A stretch of DNA of 7,790 nucleotides from Clostridia bacterium (lineage in GTDB: Bacteria > Bacillota_A > Clostridia > Oscillospirales > CAG-272): the NCBI GenBank assembly GCA_017414605.1, contig JAFQLG010000106.1, positions 1 to 7,790 on the forward strand, written 5' to 3'. This document shows positions 1-6,670 of this stretch, piece after piece. How positions within the stretch are numbered: position 1 is the first letter of the stretch; every line of letters starts with the position of its first letter. Both the position numbers and the translations under genes were made by a program. The notes under the pieces were generated by a model that did no database searches, had not been told where the DNA came from, and saw only the letters and a list, made by a program, of their open reading frames with translations.

Positions 1-2
1 AG

Positions 3-434
3 CCCGAGCCCGATGAGCGCATCATCTCCTGGCTGGATTCGCTCAAAAAGAACGGCATCGGCGCCGCCTTTGTTTCCAACAACGAAAATGAGCGCATTGA
101 GGTCTTTAACAAGGCTCTCGGTCTGCCCGCGTATGCCAAAAGCGGCAAGCCCTTTGCCAAAAATCTCAAAAGGGCAATGGCGGCTATGGGCAGCGACGAA
201 AGCAACACCGCCGTCCTCGGCGACCAGCTGCTTACCGACGTTTGCGCAGGCAAGCACATCGGCCTTCGCGCCTTCTTAGTTCCGCCCATAAAGGACAGAA
301 CGAGCGTATTCTTCCGCATAAAGCGCGCGCTTGAGGTGCCCACGATAAGAAAGTACGCGGCATCTGACCCCGATGGGTCCGCGGCTTGCGACTTCTGGGT
401 AAACAAGCGGTTTTCACGCAAAAACAACAAGTAA
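3..434 (+). CDS. yqeG: YqeG family HAD IIIA-type phosphatase, 3' part
   Basis: The reading frame is open from the window edge and ends at TAA 432-434, giving 143 C-terminal residues. It reads as a YqeG-family HAD-superfamily IIIA phosphatase, a small cytoplasmic hydrolase whose usual substrate is not firmly known. It begins at PEPDERIISWL, which in this family follows the DxDxT nucleophile motif, so the catalytic aspartates lie just upstream of the window. HAD motif II is visible as SNN (visible residues 25-27), the conserved lysine as KP (49-50), and the acidic motif III as GDQLLTDV (73-80). YqeG proteins usually have about 160-180 residues, so only some 20-30 are missing. The C-terminal tail, rich in Lys and Arg, is not conserved. 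The next gene starts 30 bases downstream on the same strand, which suggests co-transcription. Family assignment is strong; the physiological role is not known from sequence. Confidence 0.88.
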   Translation, partial: PEPDERIISWLDSLKKNGIGAAFVSNNENERIEVFNKALGLPAYAKSGKPFAKNLKRAMAAMGSDESNTAVLGDQLLTDVCAGKHIGLRAFLVPPIKDRTSVFFRIKRALEVPTIRKYAASDPDGSAACDFWVNKRFSRKNNK

Positions 435-464
435 ATTACAGATAAATTGAGGTAACCAAGATAT

Positions 465-1319
465 ATGAACAGAGCAACCTTTGGCCCGGGCGGCAACGGC
501 GATCTTTTTTACGCCGAGGGTGGCAAGTCCACCGTTCAAGCGCCCGGTTGGGTAAAGAGATACGGCCTGGACGCCTATGAATTTGAGGCGGGCAGGGGAA
601 TCGGCGCAGGCGAGGAAACTCTGCGCAAAATAGGCGAAAAGGCGCGCGAGCATGGGGTTCTCATGTCTTTGCACACGCCTTATTATATCTCGCTTTCGGG
701 CGTTGATCCCGAAAAGCGCTTAAAGAGCGTTGAGTACATAAAGCAGTCCTTGTGGGCTGCCGACCTGCTCGGCGCGGACACCATAGTTATTCACAGCGGA
801 AGCGCGGCAAAGATCACTCGCGAGGAGGCGATGAGGCTTTCCTGCGACACGCTTGAAAAGGTCATCGAGGCAGTTGGCGACACGGGCGTAAGGCTGGGAA
901 TTGAAACTATGGGAAAGATAAATCAGCTTGGCAATCTGGACGAGGTGATCGAACAGTGCCGGGTGGATAAGCATTACGTTCCCGTTGTGGATTTCGGACA
1001 CCTCAACGCGCGCGAGCGCGGCGGTCATTTCGTTACGGTGGACGATTACCGCAGAGTGTTTGACAAGATAGCGGCAGGCGTTTCGGACGATGCGGCGAAA
1101 AATCTGCATTGTCACTTTTCCAAGATAGAATACACGGATGCGGGCGAGAAAAAGCACTTGACCTTTGCGGACGACGTGTTCGGGCCCACCTTTGAGCCGC
1201 TTATGGAGGCTATCGTGCTGGAGGGCGTTACTCCGCGCATCATCTGCGAATCGGACGGCACACAGCCCGAGGACGCTTTAGCTATGAAAACTTATTACGA
1301 AAGGATACTCCAAAAATGA
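465..1319 (+). CDS. Endonuclease IV-like TIM-barrel protein (AP endonuclease family 2)
   Basis: This 284-residue protein belongs to the xylose isomerase-like TIM-barrel / AP endonuclease family 2 fold, the family of Nfo, which cuts DNA at abasic sites with a three-zinc centre. Likely metal ligands compared with E. coli Nfo are H70 (SLHTPY), H110 (VIHSGS), E147 (GIETMG), D176 and H179 (VVDFGH), H215 (LHCHFSK), H231 (KKHLTF) and E262 (CESDG). The usual D-x-H pair here reads K-K-H, so one zinc ligand appears replaced by K229. Length matches the family (about 280). The start is ATG 465, preceded by a GAGGT ribosome site at about 449-453. The last bases overlap the next gene (ATGA, 1316-1319), which implies translational coupling. 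Most annotation systems would call it deoxyribonuclease IV. Because of the altered site, a sugar-isomerase-like or other metal-dependent role is also possible. Confidence 0.85.
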   Translation: MNRATFGPGGNGDLFYAEGGKSTVQAPGWVKRYGLDAYEFEAGRGIGAGEETLRKIGEKAREHGVLMSLHTPYYISLSGVDPEKRLKSVEYIKQSLWAADLLGADTIVIHSGSAAKITREEAMRLSCDTLEKVIEAVGDTGVRLGIETMGKINQLGNLDEVIEQCRVDKHYVPVVDFGHLNARERGGHFVTVDDYRRVFDKIAAGVSDDAAKNLHCHFSKIEYTDAGEKKHLTFADDVFGPTFEPLMEAIVLEGVTPRIICESDGTQPEDALAMKTYYERILQK

Positions 1320-2398
1320 CAAGACTTGATAGATTTAAGGCAAAAATGGCAGAGGAGGGCTTTGATGCAGCGGTAATATCCTCCGCGATAAACCAGAGAT
1401 ACCTCACAGGCTTTGACTATACGGATGGATATGTAGTAATAACCAAGAATAACTCATACGTGCTTGCCGATTTCCGCTATATCGAGGCAGCAAAAGCCAA
1501 GGTGGATGCGACACAGTTTGAGGTGGTCATGCCCGAGGGCTCTATGCTGTCCTGCGTTGCAGGCCTTCTTGATGGCAACGACTGCAAAACGGTTGCTTTT
1601 GAAGACGTAACGCTTTCCGTTTCCGACCTTGAGAGAATGAAAAAAGTCTTTGTAGGCAAAGAGCTTGGCGCGGGCGCATCTAAAATTGCGGACGGCCTGC
1701 GACTTTACAAGGACGAGCAAGAAATAGAAAAAATGAAGCGCGCGCAGGCTATAACGGACGCAGGCTTTGAGCATATGCTCAAGGTGCTGACACCCGATAT
1801 GACCGAGATAGAAGCGGCGCTTGAGCTGGAATTCTTTATGAGAAGAATGGGCAGCGAGGGAACGGCGTTTGAAACCATCGCCGTTTCGGGCAGTGCATCG
1901 TCCCTGCCGCACGGAGTTCCGAGAAACGTCAAGCTGGAAAAGGGATTTTTCACAATGGATTTCGGCGCTAAATTTGATGGCTATTGCTCAGATATGACAA
2001 GAACGGTTGTCATCGGAAAGGCAGACGCGGATATGAAAAAGCTTTATAGCACGGTGCTTTCCGCACAGCTCGCCGCGCTTGACTTTATCAAAGAGGGCAT
2101 CAACTGTAAGGACGCCGACACCGTTGCGCGCGACATTATCAACGGCGCGGGATACGAGGGCAGATTCGGTCATTCTCTGGGTCATGGAGTTGGAATGTAT
2201 ATCCACGAGAGTCCCCGTCTATCGCAGGGTGTGGCTCCCGATTACAAGCTTCAAAGAGGTCACGTTGTAACCGTTGAGCCGGGTATATACATCGAGGGGC
2301 TTTACGGCTGCAGAATTGAGGATATGGTTGGTATTATGCCTGATGGCAGCGTTTACAACTTTACCCACAGCAAAAAAGACTTGATAGAGCTTTTCTGA
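1316..2398 (+). CDS. M24 family metallopeptidase, Xaa-Pro aminopeptidase type
   Basis: This 360-residue cytoplasmic peptidase is of the pita-bread (M24B) type and probably removes an N-terminal residue that precedes proline. Residues 1-125 form the creatinase/prolidase N-terminal domain (SSAINQRYLTGF, with ADFRY at 51-55). Residues 135-355 form the catalytic domain. The five expected dimetal ligands are all visible: D215 (TMDFG), D226 (CSDMTRT), H290 (LGHGVG), E321 (VEPGIY) and E335 (RIEDMV). H297 in IHESP is the usual second-shell histidine. Length is typical of bacterial Xaa-Pro aminopeptidases and PepQ-like prolidases of Firmicutes; the sequence alone does not separate aminopeptidase from dipeptidase. 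ATG 1316 overlaps the preceding stop, and a GAAAGGA ribosome site lies at 1299-1305. In many Firmicutes this gene precedes efp, but here a DUF3006 gene follows one base after the stop. Confidence 0.93.
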   Translation: MTRLDRFKAKMAEEGFDAAVISSAINQRYLTGFDYTDGYVVITKNNSYVLADFRYIEAAKAKVDATQFEVVMPEGSMLSCVAGLLDGNDCKTVAFEDVTLSVSDLERMKKVFVGKELGAGASKIADGLRLYKDEQEIEKMKRAQAITDAGFEHMLKVLTPDMTEIEAALELEFFMRRMGSEGTAFETIAVSGSASSLPHGVPRNVKLEKGFFTMDFGAKFDGYCSDMTRTVVIGKADADMKKLYSTVLSAQLAALDFIKEGINCKDADTVARDIINGAGYEGRFGHSLGHGVGMYIHESPRLSQGVAPDYKLQRGHVVTVEPGIYIEGLYGCRIEDMVGIMPDGSVYNFTHSKKDLIELF

Positions 2399-2399
2399 T

Positions 2400-2642
2400 A
2401 TGAAAAAGATATTTTCAATTGACAGAATAGAGGGCGAATTGGCGATCTGTGTGTCGGATGACGGCGACGTCGTTGAGGTGCCCCGAGATGCGCTTTGCGG
2501 AATGGGCGCGCGTGACGTGTTTTGTGCCGAGCTTGAGGACGGACAAATAAGCGGCGCCGAGCCGATGCCCGAGGAGCGCGACAGACGACTTGAGCGCAAC
2601 AAAAAAAGGTTGCACGACCTTGCAAGGAGAGGTAAAAGATAA
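2400..2642 (+). CDS. DUF3006 domain-containing protein
   Basis: This small protein of 80 residues matches the DUF3006 pattern: an N-terminal IDRIEGELAICVSDDGDVVEVPR stretch (residues 7-29) that probably forms a small beta structure, then a charged C-terminal helix (about residues 56-80, PEERDRRLERNKKRLHDL). It has no signal peptide, membrane segment or obvious catalytic residues. The family has no experimentally defined function that I know of; in Firmicutes it often lies beside metallo-beta-lactamase-fold or competence genes, a context absent here. ATG 2400 lies one base after the upstream TGA and there is no good independent ribosome site, so translation is probably coupled to the peptidase. 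Family recognition comes from the ID-R-EG start and the helical charged end. Confidence 0.8.
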   Translation: MKKIFSIDRIEGELAICVSDDGDVVEVPRDALCGMGARDVFCAELEDGQISGAEPMPEERDRRLERNKKRLHDLARRGKR

Positions 2643-2658
2643 TTTACGGTTTTGATTT

Positions 2659-2666
2659 GAGAGGTG
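2659..2666 (+). promoter_or_regulatory. Ribosome binding site that fixes the plsY start
   Basis: GAGAGGTG lies six bases before ATG 2673. A GTG at 2664-2666 is also in frame and would add three residues, but it sits inside this Shine-Dalgarno sequence, so ATG 2673 is the better start. Confidence 0.7.
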
Positions 2667-2672
2667 TTAATT

Positions 2673-3473
2673 ATGGTTATTAACGGTTTTATGGCGCTGG
2701 CAAGCGACGTTACGGCACCCGTTGTGCCCAAGATCTCGTGGAACGTTTATTCCTATCTTGTAGATACGCTTGACATCGGCGGCTCTGCGGCGGCGAGCTG
2801 GCTTTTGGTGGGCTTTGTCGTGCTTTGCGCGGCGGTGGCATACCTGCTTGGCTCAATAAATCCCGCTATCATTTTTTCAAATCTGATGTTCAAGGACGAC
2901 ATCCGCAACCACGGTAGCGGAAACGCGGGCTCAACAAACGTTTTGCGCACGTTTGGCAAAAAAATGGCGGCGCTCATCTTTATTCTTGACTTGTTAAAGG
3001 CGGTTCTCGCTTGCTTTATAGGCAAAGCGCTGCTGGCAACCATGGGCGGAGCTATCGGCGGTCTTTTCGTTATCGTTGGACACACGGCGCCTATATTCTA
3101 TAAATTCAAGGGTGGAAAGGGAGCTGCCTGCCTCGCAGGCGTGGCACTGGCGATCTCGCCCTGGTCCTTTATAATCCTGTTCCCAACTTTTATTATTATA
3201 GCTCTCGTGAGCCGTTACGTTTCGCTGGGCTCGATAATGGTATCAATGCTGTTTCCTATCGTGCACAGAGCCTTTCACGTTAACGATGCCCACCCCGACG
3301 AGGGTTGGACGTTGCTCGCCAGCATATTTATAATGGGTATCGTTGTGTTTATGCACAGAGCCAACATCAAGAGGCTTATGAACGGAACGGAATCCAAATT
3401 ATCATTTGGAAAAAAGAAAAAAGAGGCGCAAAGTGCCGAGATAGAGGACAAAAATGACAGCAATGGGCAATGA
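2673..3473 (+). CDS. plsY: Acyl-phosphate:glycerol-3-phosphate acyltransferase PlsY
   Basis: PlsY is the integral membrane enzyme that moves an acyl chain from acyl-phosphate to glycerol-3-phosphate, the first committed step of phospholipid synthesis in most Gram-positive bacteria. All three family motifs are present: motif 1 around GSINPA (60-65) and GSGNAGSTNVLR (81-92), the glycine-rich motif 2 with KFKGGKG (144-150) preceded by VGHTAP, and motif 3 with HRANIKRLMNGTE (228-240). Hydrophobic segments lie at about 42-62, 98-118, 122-140, 152-180, 184-198 and 212-227, consistent with a polytopic membrane protein. It has 266 residues against the usual 190-220. The surplus is an N-terminal extension of about 45 residues before the first conserved helix, plus a lysine- and glutamate-rich tail (247-266). 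The tail's coding sequence overlaps the next gene by 20 bases. Start chosen from the ribosome site at 2659-2666. Confidence 0.93.
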   Translation: MVINGFMALASDVTAPVVPKISWNVYSYLVDTLDIGGSAAASWLLVGFVVLCAAVAYLLGSINPAIIFSNLMFKDDIRNHGSGNAGSTNVLRTFGKKMAALIFILDLLKAVLACFIGKALLATMGGAIGGLFVIVGHTAPIFYKFKGGKGAACLAGVALAISPWSFIILFPTFIIIALVSRYVSLGSIMVSMLFPIVHRAFHVNDAHPDEGWTLLASIFIMGIVVFMHRANIKRLMNGTESKLSFGKKKKEAQSAEIEDKNDSNGQ

Positions 3474-4656
3474 CGTTATAGCGCAGCTCGTTTGGGTGAT
3501 ACAGGAGAGCGCAAAGCTCTTTGCATTGAAAAAAGCGGTATTTTCAAAGCCGCGCGACAAGCAAATAAAGCGCTCGGTCCTTTCATTAAAGCAGATATCG
3601 GGCAAAGCTATGCTCCAGCTGGAGAGCTTTACCGAGGACAATAAGGCAAAGCATAAGAATATCGAGCTTGATGACGGCGCGGCGCTTCTGGAGATAGCCT
3701 CGGGCTATGCGCAGATAAACGTTATCACAACCGAGGGGGACTGCGAATATAAGGTTTCAAACGCGGGAAAGACCGTGCTTTTGGGCGGCGACAAGCTCAA
3801 AAAGGCGCTCATGGCGGCGCGCGAGCAGGGCGCCCTCCCCCAGAGCCTTAAAAAGATAATGCCCGCGGCACATAACAAGGCGAAAAATTACATTTTGTCG
3901 GGAAACGAGCCTTTTTTGAGGCTGCTGGGCGTATCAGACGAGCGCGGCAGAGTTTATGACAAAAAGCAGGCAAAATTCAGGCAGATAAACAAGTTTTTGG
4001 AGTTCGTGCGCGACGTTGAGGACAAGCTCCCCGCAGGCGATCTCCGTATTTGCGACCTTTGCTGCGGAAAGAGCTATCTTTCCTTTGCCGTTTACCATTA
4101 TTTTGCGGTTATAAAACAGAGGCGCGTTAAGATGACGGGCGTTGACCTAAAGGCAGACGTTATCGAGTACTGTAACGGAGTTGCAGAGCAGCTGGGCTTT
4201 GAAGGACTTGAATTTGTGTGGGGCGACGTCAATCTTTACGACACGAGCGACCGCGTTGATATGGTCATCTCGCTCCACGCCTGCGATATAGCAACCGACA
4301 TAGTTATAAATAAGGCGATAGAATGGAACGTTGACGTTATTTTGTCAACGCCCTGCTGTCACCACGACTTGAATAAAAGGCTTGATTGCGAGGCGCTGGA
4401 CTTTATCGCCAAGCACTCAATGCTGCGCCAGAAGCTTTGCGATGCGGCAACGGACGCTCTGCGCTTAGCGCTTCTTGAGGCAAATGGCTATGAGGTCGCG
4501 GCTTTTGAGCTTATCGACCCCGAGGAAACGCCCAAGAACGTTATGCTGCGCGGCGTGCGCAACAAGGGATTTGACAAAAATTCCGATGCGGCAAAAAAGC
4601 TTTATGAAAAATATAAGCTGTCCTACGAGTTTTTGGTGGGCAGGGAAATGCGGTAA
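3454..4656 (+). CDS. Class I SAM-dependent methyltransferase (Methyltransf_32-like)
   Basis: This 400-residue protein has a C-terminal Rossmann-type methyltransferase domain (about residues 180-370) that fits the Methyltransf_32 group, which includes eukaryotic METTL25/RRNAD1-type proteins. Motif I, which binds SAM, is ICDLCCGKSYLSF (199-211). The acidic end of strand 2 is TGVDLK (228-233). LHACDIATD (274-282) and STPCCHHDL (298-306) are the family's signature segments, with clustered Cys and His that could bind a metal or substrate. Residues 1-180 form a separate N-terminal region that I cannot assign; it is rich in lysine and could contact nucleic acid. ATG 3454 follows AGAGGA (3443-3448) at five bases; ATG 3463 is a weaker alternative. 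The gene starts inside the end of plsY and ends three bases before the next start. The substrate is unknown; RNA is a reasonable guess from the relatives, not something shown here. Confidence 0.85.
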   Translation: MTAMGNDVIAQLVWVIQESAKLFALKKAVFSKPRDKQIKRSVLSLKQISGKAMLQLESFTEDNKAKHKNIELDDGAALLEIASGYAQINVITTEGDCEYKVSNAGKTVLLGGDKLKKALMAAREQGALPQSLKKIMPAAHNKAKNYILSGNEPFLRLLGVSDERGRVYDKKQAKFRQINKFLEFVRDVEDKLPAGDLRICDLCCGKSYLSFAVYHYFAVIKQRRVKMTGVDLKADVIEYCNGVAEQLGFEGLEFVWGDVNLYDTSDRVDMVISLHACDIATDIVINKAIEWNVDVILSTPCCHHDLNKRLDCEALDFIAKHSMLRQKLCDAATDALRLALLEANGYEVAAFELIDPEETPKNVMLRGVRNKGFDKNSDAAKKLYEKYKLSYEFLVGREMR

Positions 4657-4659
4657 AAA

Positions 4660-5001
4660 ATGGGATTTCTTAAAAAGCTTATGGAGAAAACTGCCAGCAA
4701 AAATCCTGACTCCAAGAGATATAAATGGGATATGGCGAGGCAGATCTGCGGTCACCACGTAAAGTACGTGACCGAGGACATAAACGGTACGCATGAGGTC
4801 ATCGGTCGCTCGGGCGGACTTAATATCAAGGACGATGAGCTGCTCGTTTTTGCCTCGGCGGACGTGCTTATGCGCTGCAAGATAGAGGAGATGCAGGCAT
4901 GGGAGCTTTTGAGTAAGGACGGTGTTGTCATTACGGCTCCCGACCTTGAGCATGGCGGGATAATGAGAACGGTTATAGTTCACTACGTTTATTACCGATG
5001 A
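4660..5001 (+). CDS. Conserved hypothetical protein, 113 residues
   Basis: The protein has 113 residues and no signal peptide or membrane segment. It begins with a basic stretch (MGFLKKLMEK), followed by a likely helix, then alternating polar and hydrophobic segments around ICGHHVKYVTED (29-40), RSGGLNIKDDELLVFAS (50-66), MQAWELLSKDGVVITAPD (78-95) and a C-terminal HYVYYR. The even, gene-like codon use and its place three bases after the methyltransferase stop make it a real gene. The sequence resembles a conserved clostridial protein that I remember only as hypothetical, and I recognise no domain. The HH pair at 32-33 and Cys30 could be functional but nothing proves it. A weak purine-rich stretch (CAGGGAAA, 4641-4648) may serve as ribosome site. 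Tight linkage to the methyltransferase suggests co-expression. A repeat element starts 11 bases after its stop. Confidence 0.75.
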   Translation: MGFLKKLMEKTASKNPDSKRYKWDMARQICGHHVKYVTEDINGTHEVIGRSGGLNIKDDELLVFASADVLMRCKIEEMQAWELLSKDGVVITAPDLEHGGIMRTVIVHYVYYR

Positions 5002-5012
5002 CGAAGCGGTCA

Positions 5013-5120
5013 CCCTCTCAGTCGGCTATCGCCGACAGCTCTCCCCCGGGAAGAGCCTAATAGTTTCCCAAAAAGCCTCTCACCTTGGGAGAGGTGGCTT
5101 GCACAGCAAGACGGAGAGGG
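5013..5120 (+). repeat. MITE-like palindromic intergenic repeat with terminal inverted repeats
   Basis: This 108-bp noncoding element starts with CCCTCTCAGTC and ends with GACGGAGAGGG, which are inverted copies of each other with one mismatch. Inside it lie several short palindromes: GTCGGC-TATC-GCCGAC (5021-5036), GCTCT...AGAGC around CCCCCGGG (about 5038-5056), CCTCTC-ACCTTGG-GAGAGG (5076-5094) and CTTGC-ACAG-CAAG (5098-5110). The pattern matches a repeat family that I recall being scattered between genes in gut Clostridia; that is memory, not a search. The element carries no transposase, so it would be mobilised in trans if it is mobile. It lies between the end of the upstream gene cluster and hisS and could act as a transcription terminator or as a folded leader RNA. 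No clear target-site duplication is visible at its edges. Confidence 0.75.
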
Positions 5121-5147
5121 AGAATTCAGTTTTACGGATTGGAAAAG

Positions 5148-5153
5148 AAAGGA
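5148..5153 (+). promoter_or_regulatory. Ribosome binding site that fixes the hisS start
   Basis: AAAGGA lies nine bases before ATG 5163. The frame stays open upstream into the palindromic repeat (to a TTG at 5085), but that extension is repeat sequence with no HisRS similarity, so the protein should begin at ATG 5163. Confidence 0.75.
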
Positions 5154-5162
5154 CATATAAAA

Positions 5163-6440
5163 ATGTTTGTAAAAGAAACGACAAAGGGAATGAGAGATAT
5201 TCTTCCTCGCGAGGCGGAGATAAGAGAATATCTTCTGACAAAAATGAAAGAAACGTATGCCTCGTTTGGCTTTTCGCAAATTGAAACTCCTTGTGTTGAG
5301 CACATCGAAAATTTGACGAGCAAGCAGGGCGGCGACAATGAAAAGCTTATATTCAAGGTGCTTAAGAGAGGCGAAAAGCTCAACGTTAATGCGGAAAATC
5401 TCAACGTTGACGACCTCGTGGATTCGGGCTTGCGCTATGACTTGACCGTTCCGCTGTCGAGATACTATTCCAACAACGCGTCTAATCTCACCTTGCCCTT
5501 CAAGGCGATGCAGATAGGCCCCGTTTGGCGCGCGGACCGTCCTCAGAAGGGAAGATTCCGTCAGTTCGTGCAGTGCGACATTGACATTCTCGGCGATCCT
5601 TCCAATTCCGCTGAGATAGAGCTTATAACGGCAACGTCCACCTACCTTGAAAAGATAGGCATTGGCGGCGTTACTATCGTTATCAACGACCGCCGCATTC
5701 TCGCGGCAATGGCAAGAGCATCCGGTTTTGCAGAGGAGAATTTTTCGCAGGTGTTCATCATTCTTGATAAGTATGACAAGATCGGCGAGGCGGGAATTGA
5801 AAAGGAACTGCTTGAGTCGGGCTATGATGCACAATGCGTTGCAAAATATATGGAGATATTCCGCGGCGCGATGGCGGCGGAGGATAGATTCGGTTATCTC
5901 AAGGGCGCGCTTGGCGAGAGCATTGAAGACGGCGTTATCGACAACCTTCTTGATATAGTCGGTGCGGTGGACGTTATCTCGGGCGGCAGATTTAACCTGC
6001 GCTTTGACCCCACGCTCGTTCGCGGAATGGGTTACTATACGGGCGTTATCTTTGAGATAAAGAGCGAGGATTTCAAGGGCTCAAGCATCGGTGGCGGCGG
6101 CCGCTACGACAATATGATAGGCAACTTTACGGGTCAAAAGACCGCGGCTTGCGGATTTTCCATCGGTTTTGAGCGCATAGTTGCGGCGCTCGTTGACAAG
6201 AATTTCAAGCCCGAGGGTGCTGATAAGACCGCCGTGCTTTACGATAAGAGAATGACCACGGCTGACTTGGCACTTATGCAAAAGGCGGCTATGGCGGCAA
6301 GAGCCGAGGGCAAGATAGTGCTTGTTCAGAAGATGAATAAAAACGTCGGCTTCCAGAAACAAAAGCTCGAGGGCGAGGGATATACCAGATTTATCGACAT
6401 CCGCTACCCCGACGAGATGACAAAGCTTGAAGAGCTTTGA
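5163..6440 (+). CDS. hisS: Histidine--tRNA ligase (HisRS)
   Basis: This 425-residue class II aminoacyl-tRNA synthetase charges tRNA-His in the cytoplasm. The N-terminus KGMRDILPREAEIREYL (8-24) is the standard HisRS opening with motif 1 nearby. Motif 2 is GPVWRADRPQKGRFRQF (119-135). The HisRS-specific motifs are LVRGMGYYTG (285-294), with R287 expected to help catalysis, and SIGGGGRYD (308-316), which binds histidine. Motif 3 is CGFSIGFERI (330-339). Residues from about 355 to the end form the anticodon-binding domain. Length is normal for bacterial HisRS. A HisZ paralogue is less likely because the catalytic motifs are intact and the full anticodon-binding domain is present. The LRYDLTVPLSRYY and FRQFVQCDIDIL wording differs from the E. 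coli type and fits another bacterial HisRS subgroup. There are no histidine-synthesis genes beside it. A hairpin starts 10 bases after the TGA stop. Confidence 0.93.
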   Translation: MFVKETTKGMRDILPREAEIREYLLTKMKETYASFGFSQIETPCVEHIENLTSKQGGDNEKLIFKVLKRGEKLNVNAENLNVDDLVDSGLRYDLTVPLSRYYSNNASNLTLPFKAMQIGPVWRADRPQKGRFRQFVQCDIDILGDPSNSAEIELITATSTYLEKIGIGGVTIVINDRRILAAMARASGFAEENFSQVFIILDKYDKIGEAGIEKELLESGYDAQCVAKYMEIFRGAMAAEDRFGYLKGALGESIEDGVIDNLLDIVGAVDVISGGRFNLRFDPTLVRGMGYYTGVIFEIKSEDFKGSSIGGGGRYDNMIGNFTGQKTAACGFSIGFERIVAALVDKNFKPEGADKTAVLYDKRMTTADLALMQKAAMAARAEGKIVLVQKMNKNVGFQKQKLEGEGYTRFIDIRYPDEMTKLEEL

Positions 6441-6450
6441 TGGATTGAAA

Positions 6451-6500
6451 TATGGGGAAAGGGAGAAGCTTTTTGGGAAAAGTTTCTCCCTTTCCCCATA
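6451..6500. terminator. Long hairpin after hisS, part of a repeat family
   Basis: Bases 6451-6473 pair with 6478-6500 around a TGGG loop, giving a 23-bp stem with one G-T pair. It lies 10 bases downstream of the hisS stop and probably ends hisS transcription, although no T-run follows at once; T-rich sequence starts only near 6530. Its arms and its C-rich tail (6501-6535) resemble, in inverted orientation, the hairpin at 6931-6970, so it also belongs to an intergenic repeat family. Confidence 0.65.
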
Positions 6501-6556
6501 CCCCAAACCCTCTTCCAAACCTTTCAAAATTTTTTATATTATTTTTTGAAAATCTA

Positions 6557-6585
6557 TTGCAAAAAAGCAAATCTTATGATATAAT
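6557..6585 (+). promoter_or_regulatory. Sigma-A type promoter of the tRNA gene
   Basis: TTGCAA (6557-6562) and TATAAT (6580-6585) are separated by exactly 17 bases, with a TG at 6577-6578 that makes an extended -10. The surroundings are A/T-rich. The expected start of transcription is near 6592, about three bases before the mature tRNA 5' end, so very little 5' leader would need to be removed by RNase P. Confidence 0.85.
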
Positions 6586-6594
6586 ATCAAGGTC

Positions 6595-6670
6595 GCTGGT
6601 GTAGCACAGTCGGTAGTGCAGCTGATTCGTAATCAGCAGGTCGTGTGTTCGAGTCACATCACCAGCTCCA
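6595..6670 (+). tRNA. tRNA-Thr (anticodon CGU)
   Basis: The 76-base gene folds as a full cloverleaf. The acceptor stem pairs GCTGGTG (6595-6601) with CACCAGC (6660-6666), followed by T and an encoded CCA (6668-6670). The D-arm stem is GCAC/GTGC with loop AGTCGGTA. The anticodon arm is GCTGA-TTCGTAA-TCAGC, which places CGT at the anticodon positions; this reads the threonine codon ACG. The T-arm is GTGTG-TTCGAGT-CACAT with the conserved TTCGA. It is transcribed alone, between its own promoter and its own hairpin terminator. The encoded CCA is usual in Firmicutes. Confidence 0.97.

Noticed and set aside
414..674. Minus-strand open frame of 86 codons over the start of the TIM-barrel gene
   Set aside because: It is antisense to conserved coding sequence and has no support of its own.
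4465..5013. Minus-strand open frame of 182 codons opposite the methyltransferase and the 113-residue gene
   Set aside because: It overlaps two credible plus-strand genes completely and has no recognisable motif or ribosome site.
5085..5162. Upstream-extended start for hisS (TTG 5085)
   Set aside because: The extra residues come from the palindromic repeat, while ATG 5163 has a good ribosome site and matches the usual HisRS N-terminus.
5010..5834. Long minus-strand open frame (274 codons) opposite hisS
   Set aside because: It runs antisense to a well-supported HisRS gene and into the palindromic repeat, and its translation looks like no family; it is a by-product of codon bias on the other strand.
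5163..6440. HisZ (regulatory subunit of HisG) as the identity of the synthetase-like gene
   Set aside because: The HisRS catalytic and histidine-binding motifs and the anticodon-binding domain are intact, and no his operon genes are adjacent.
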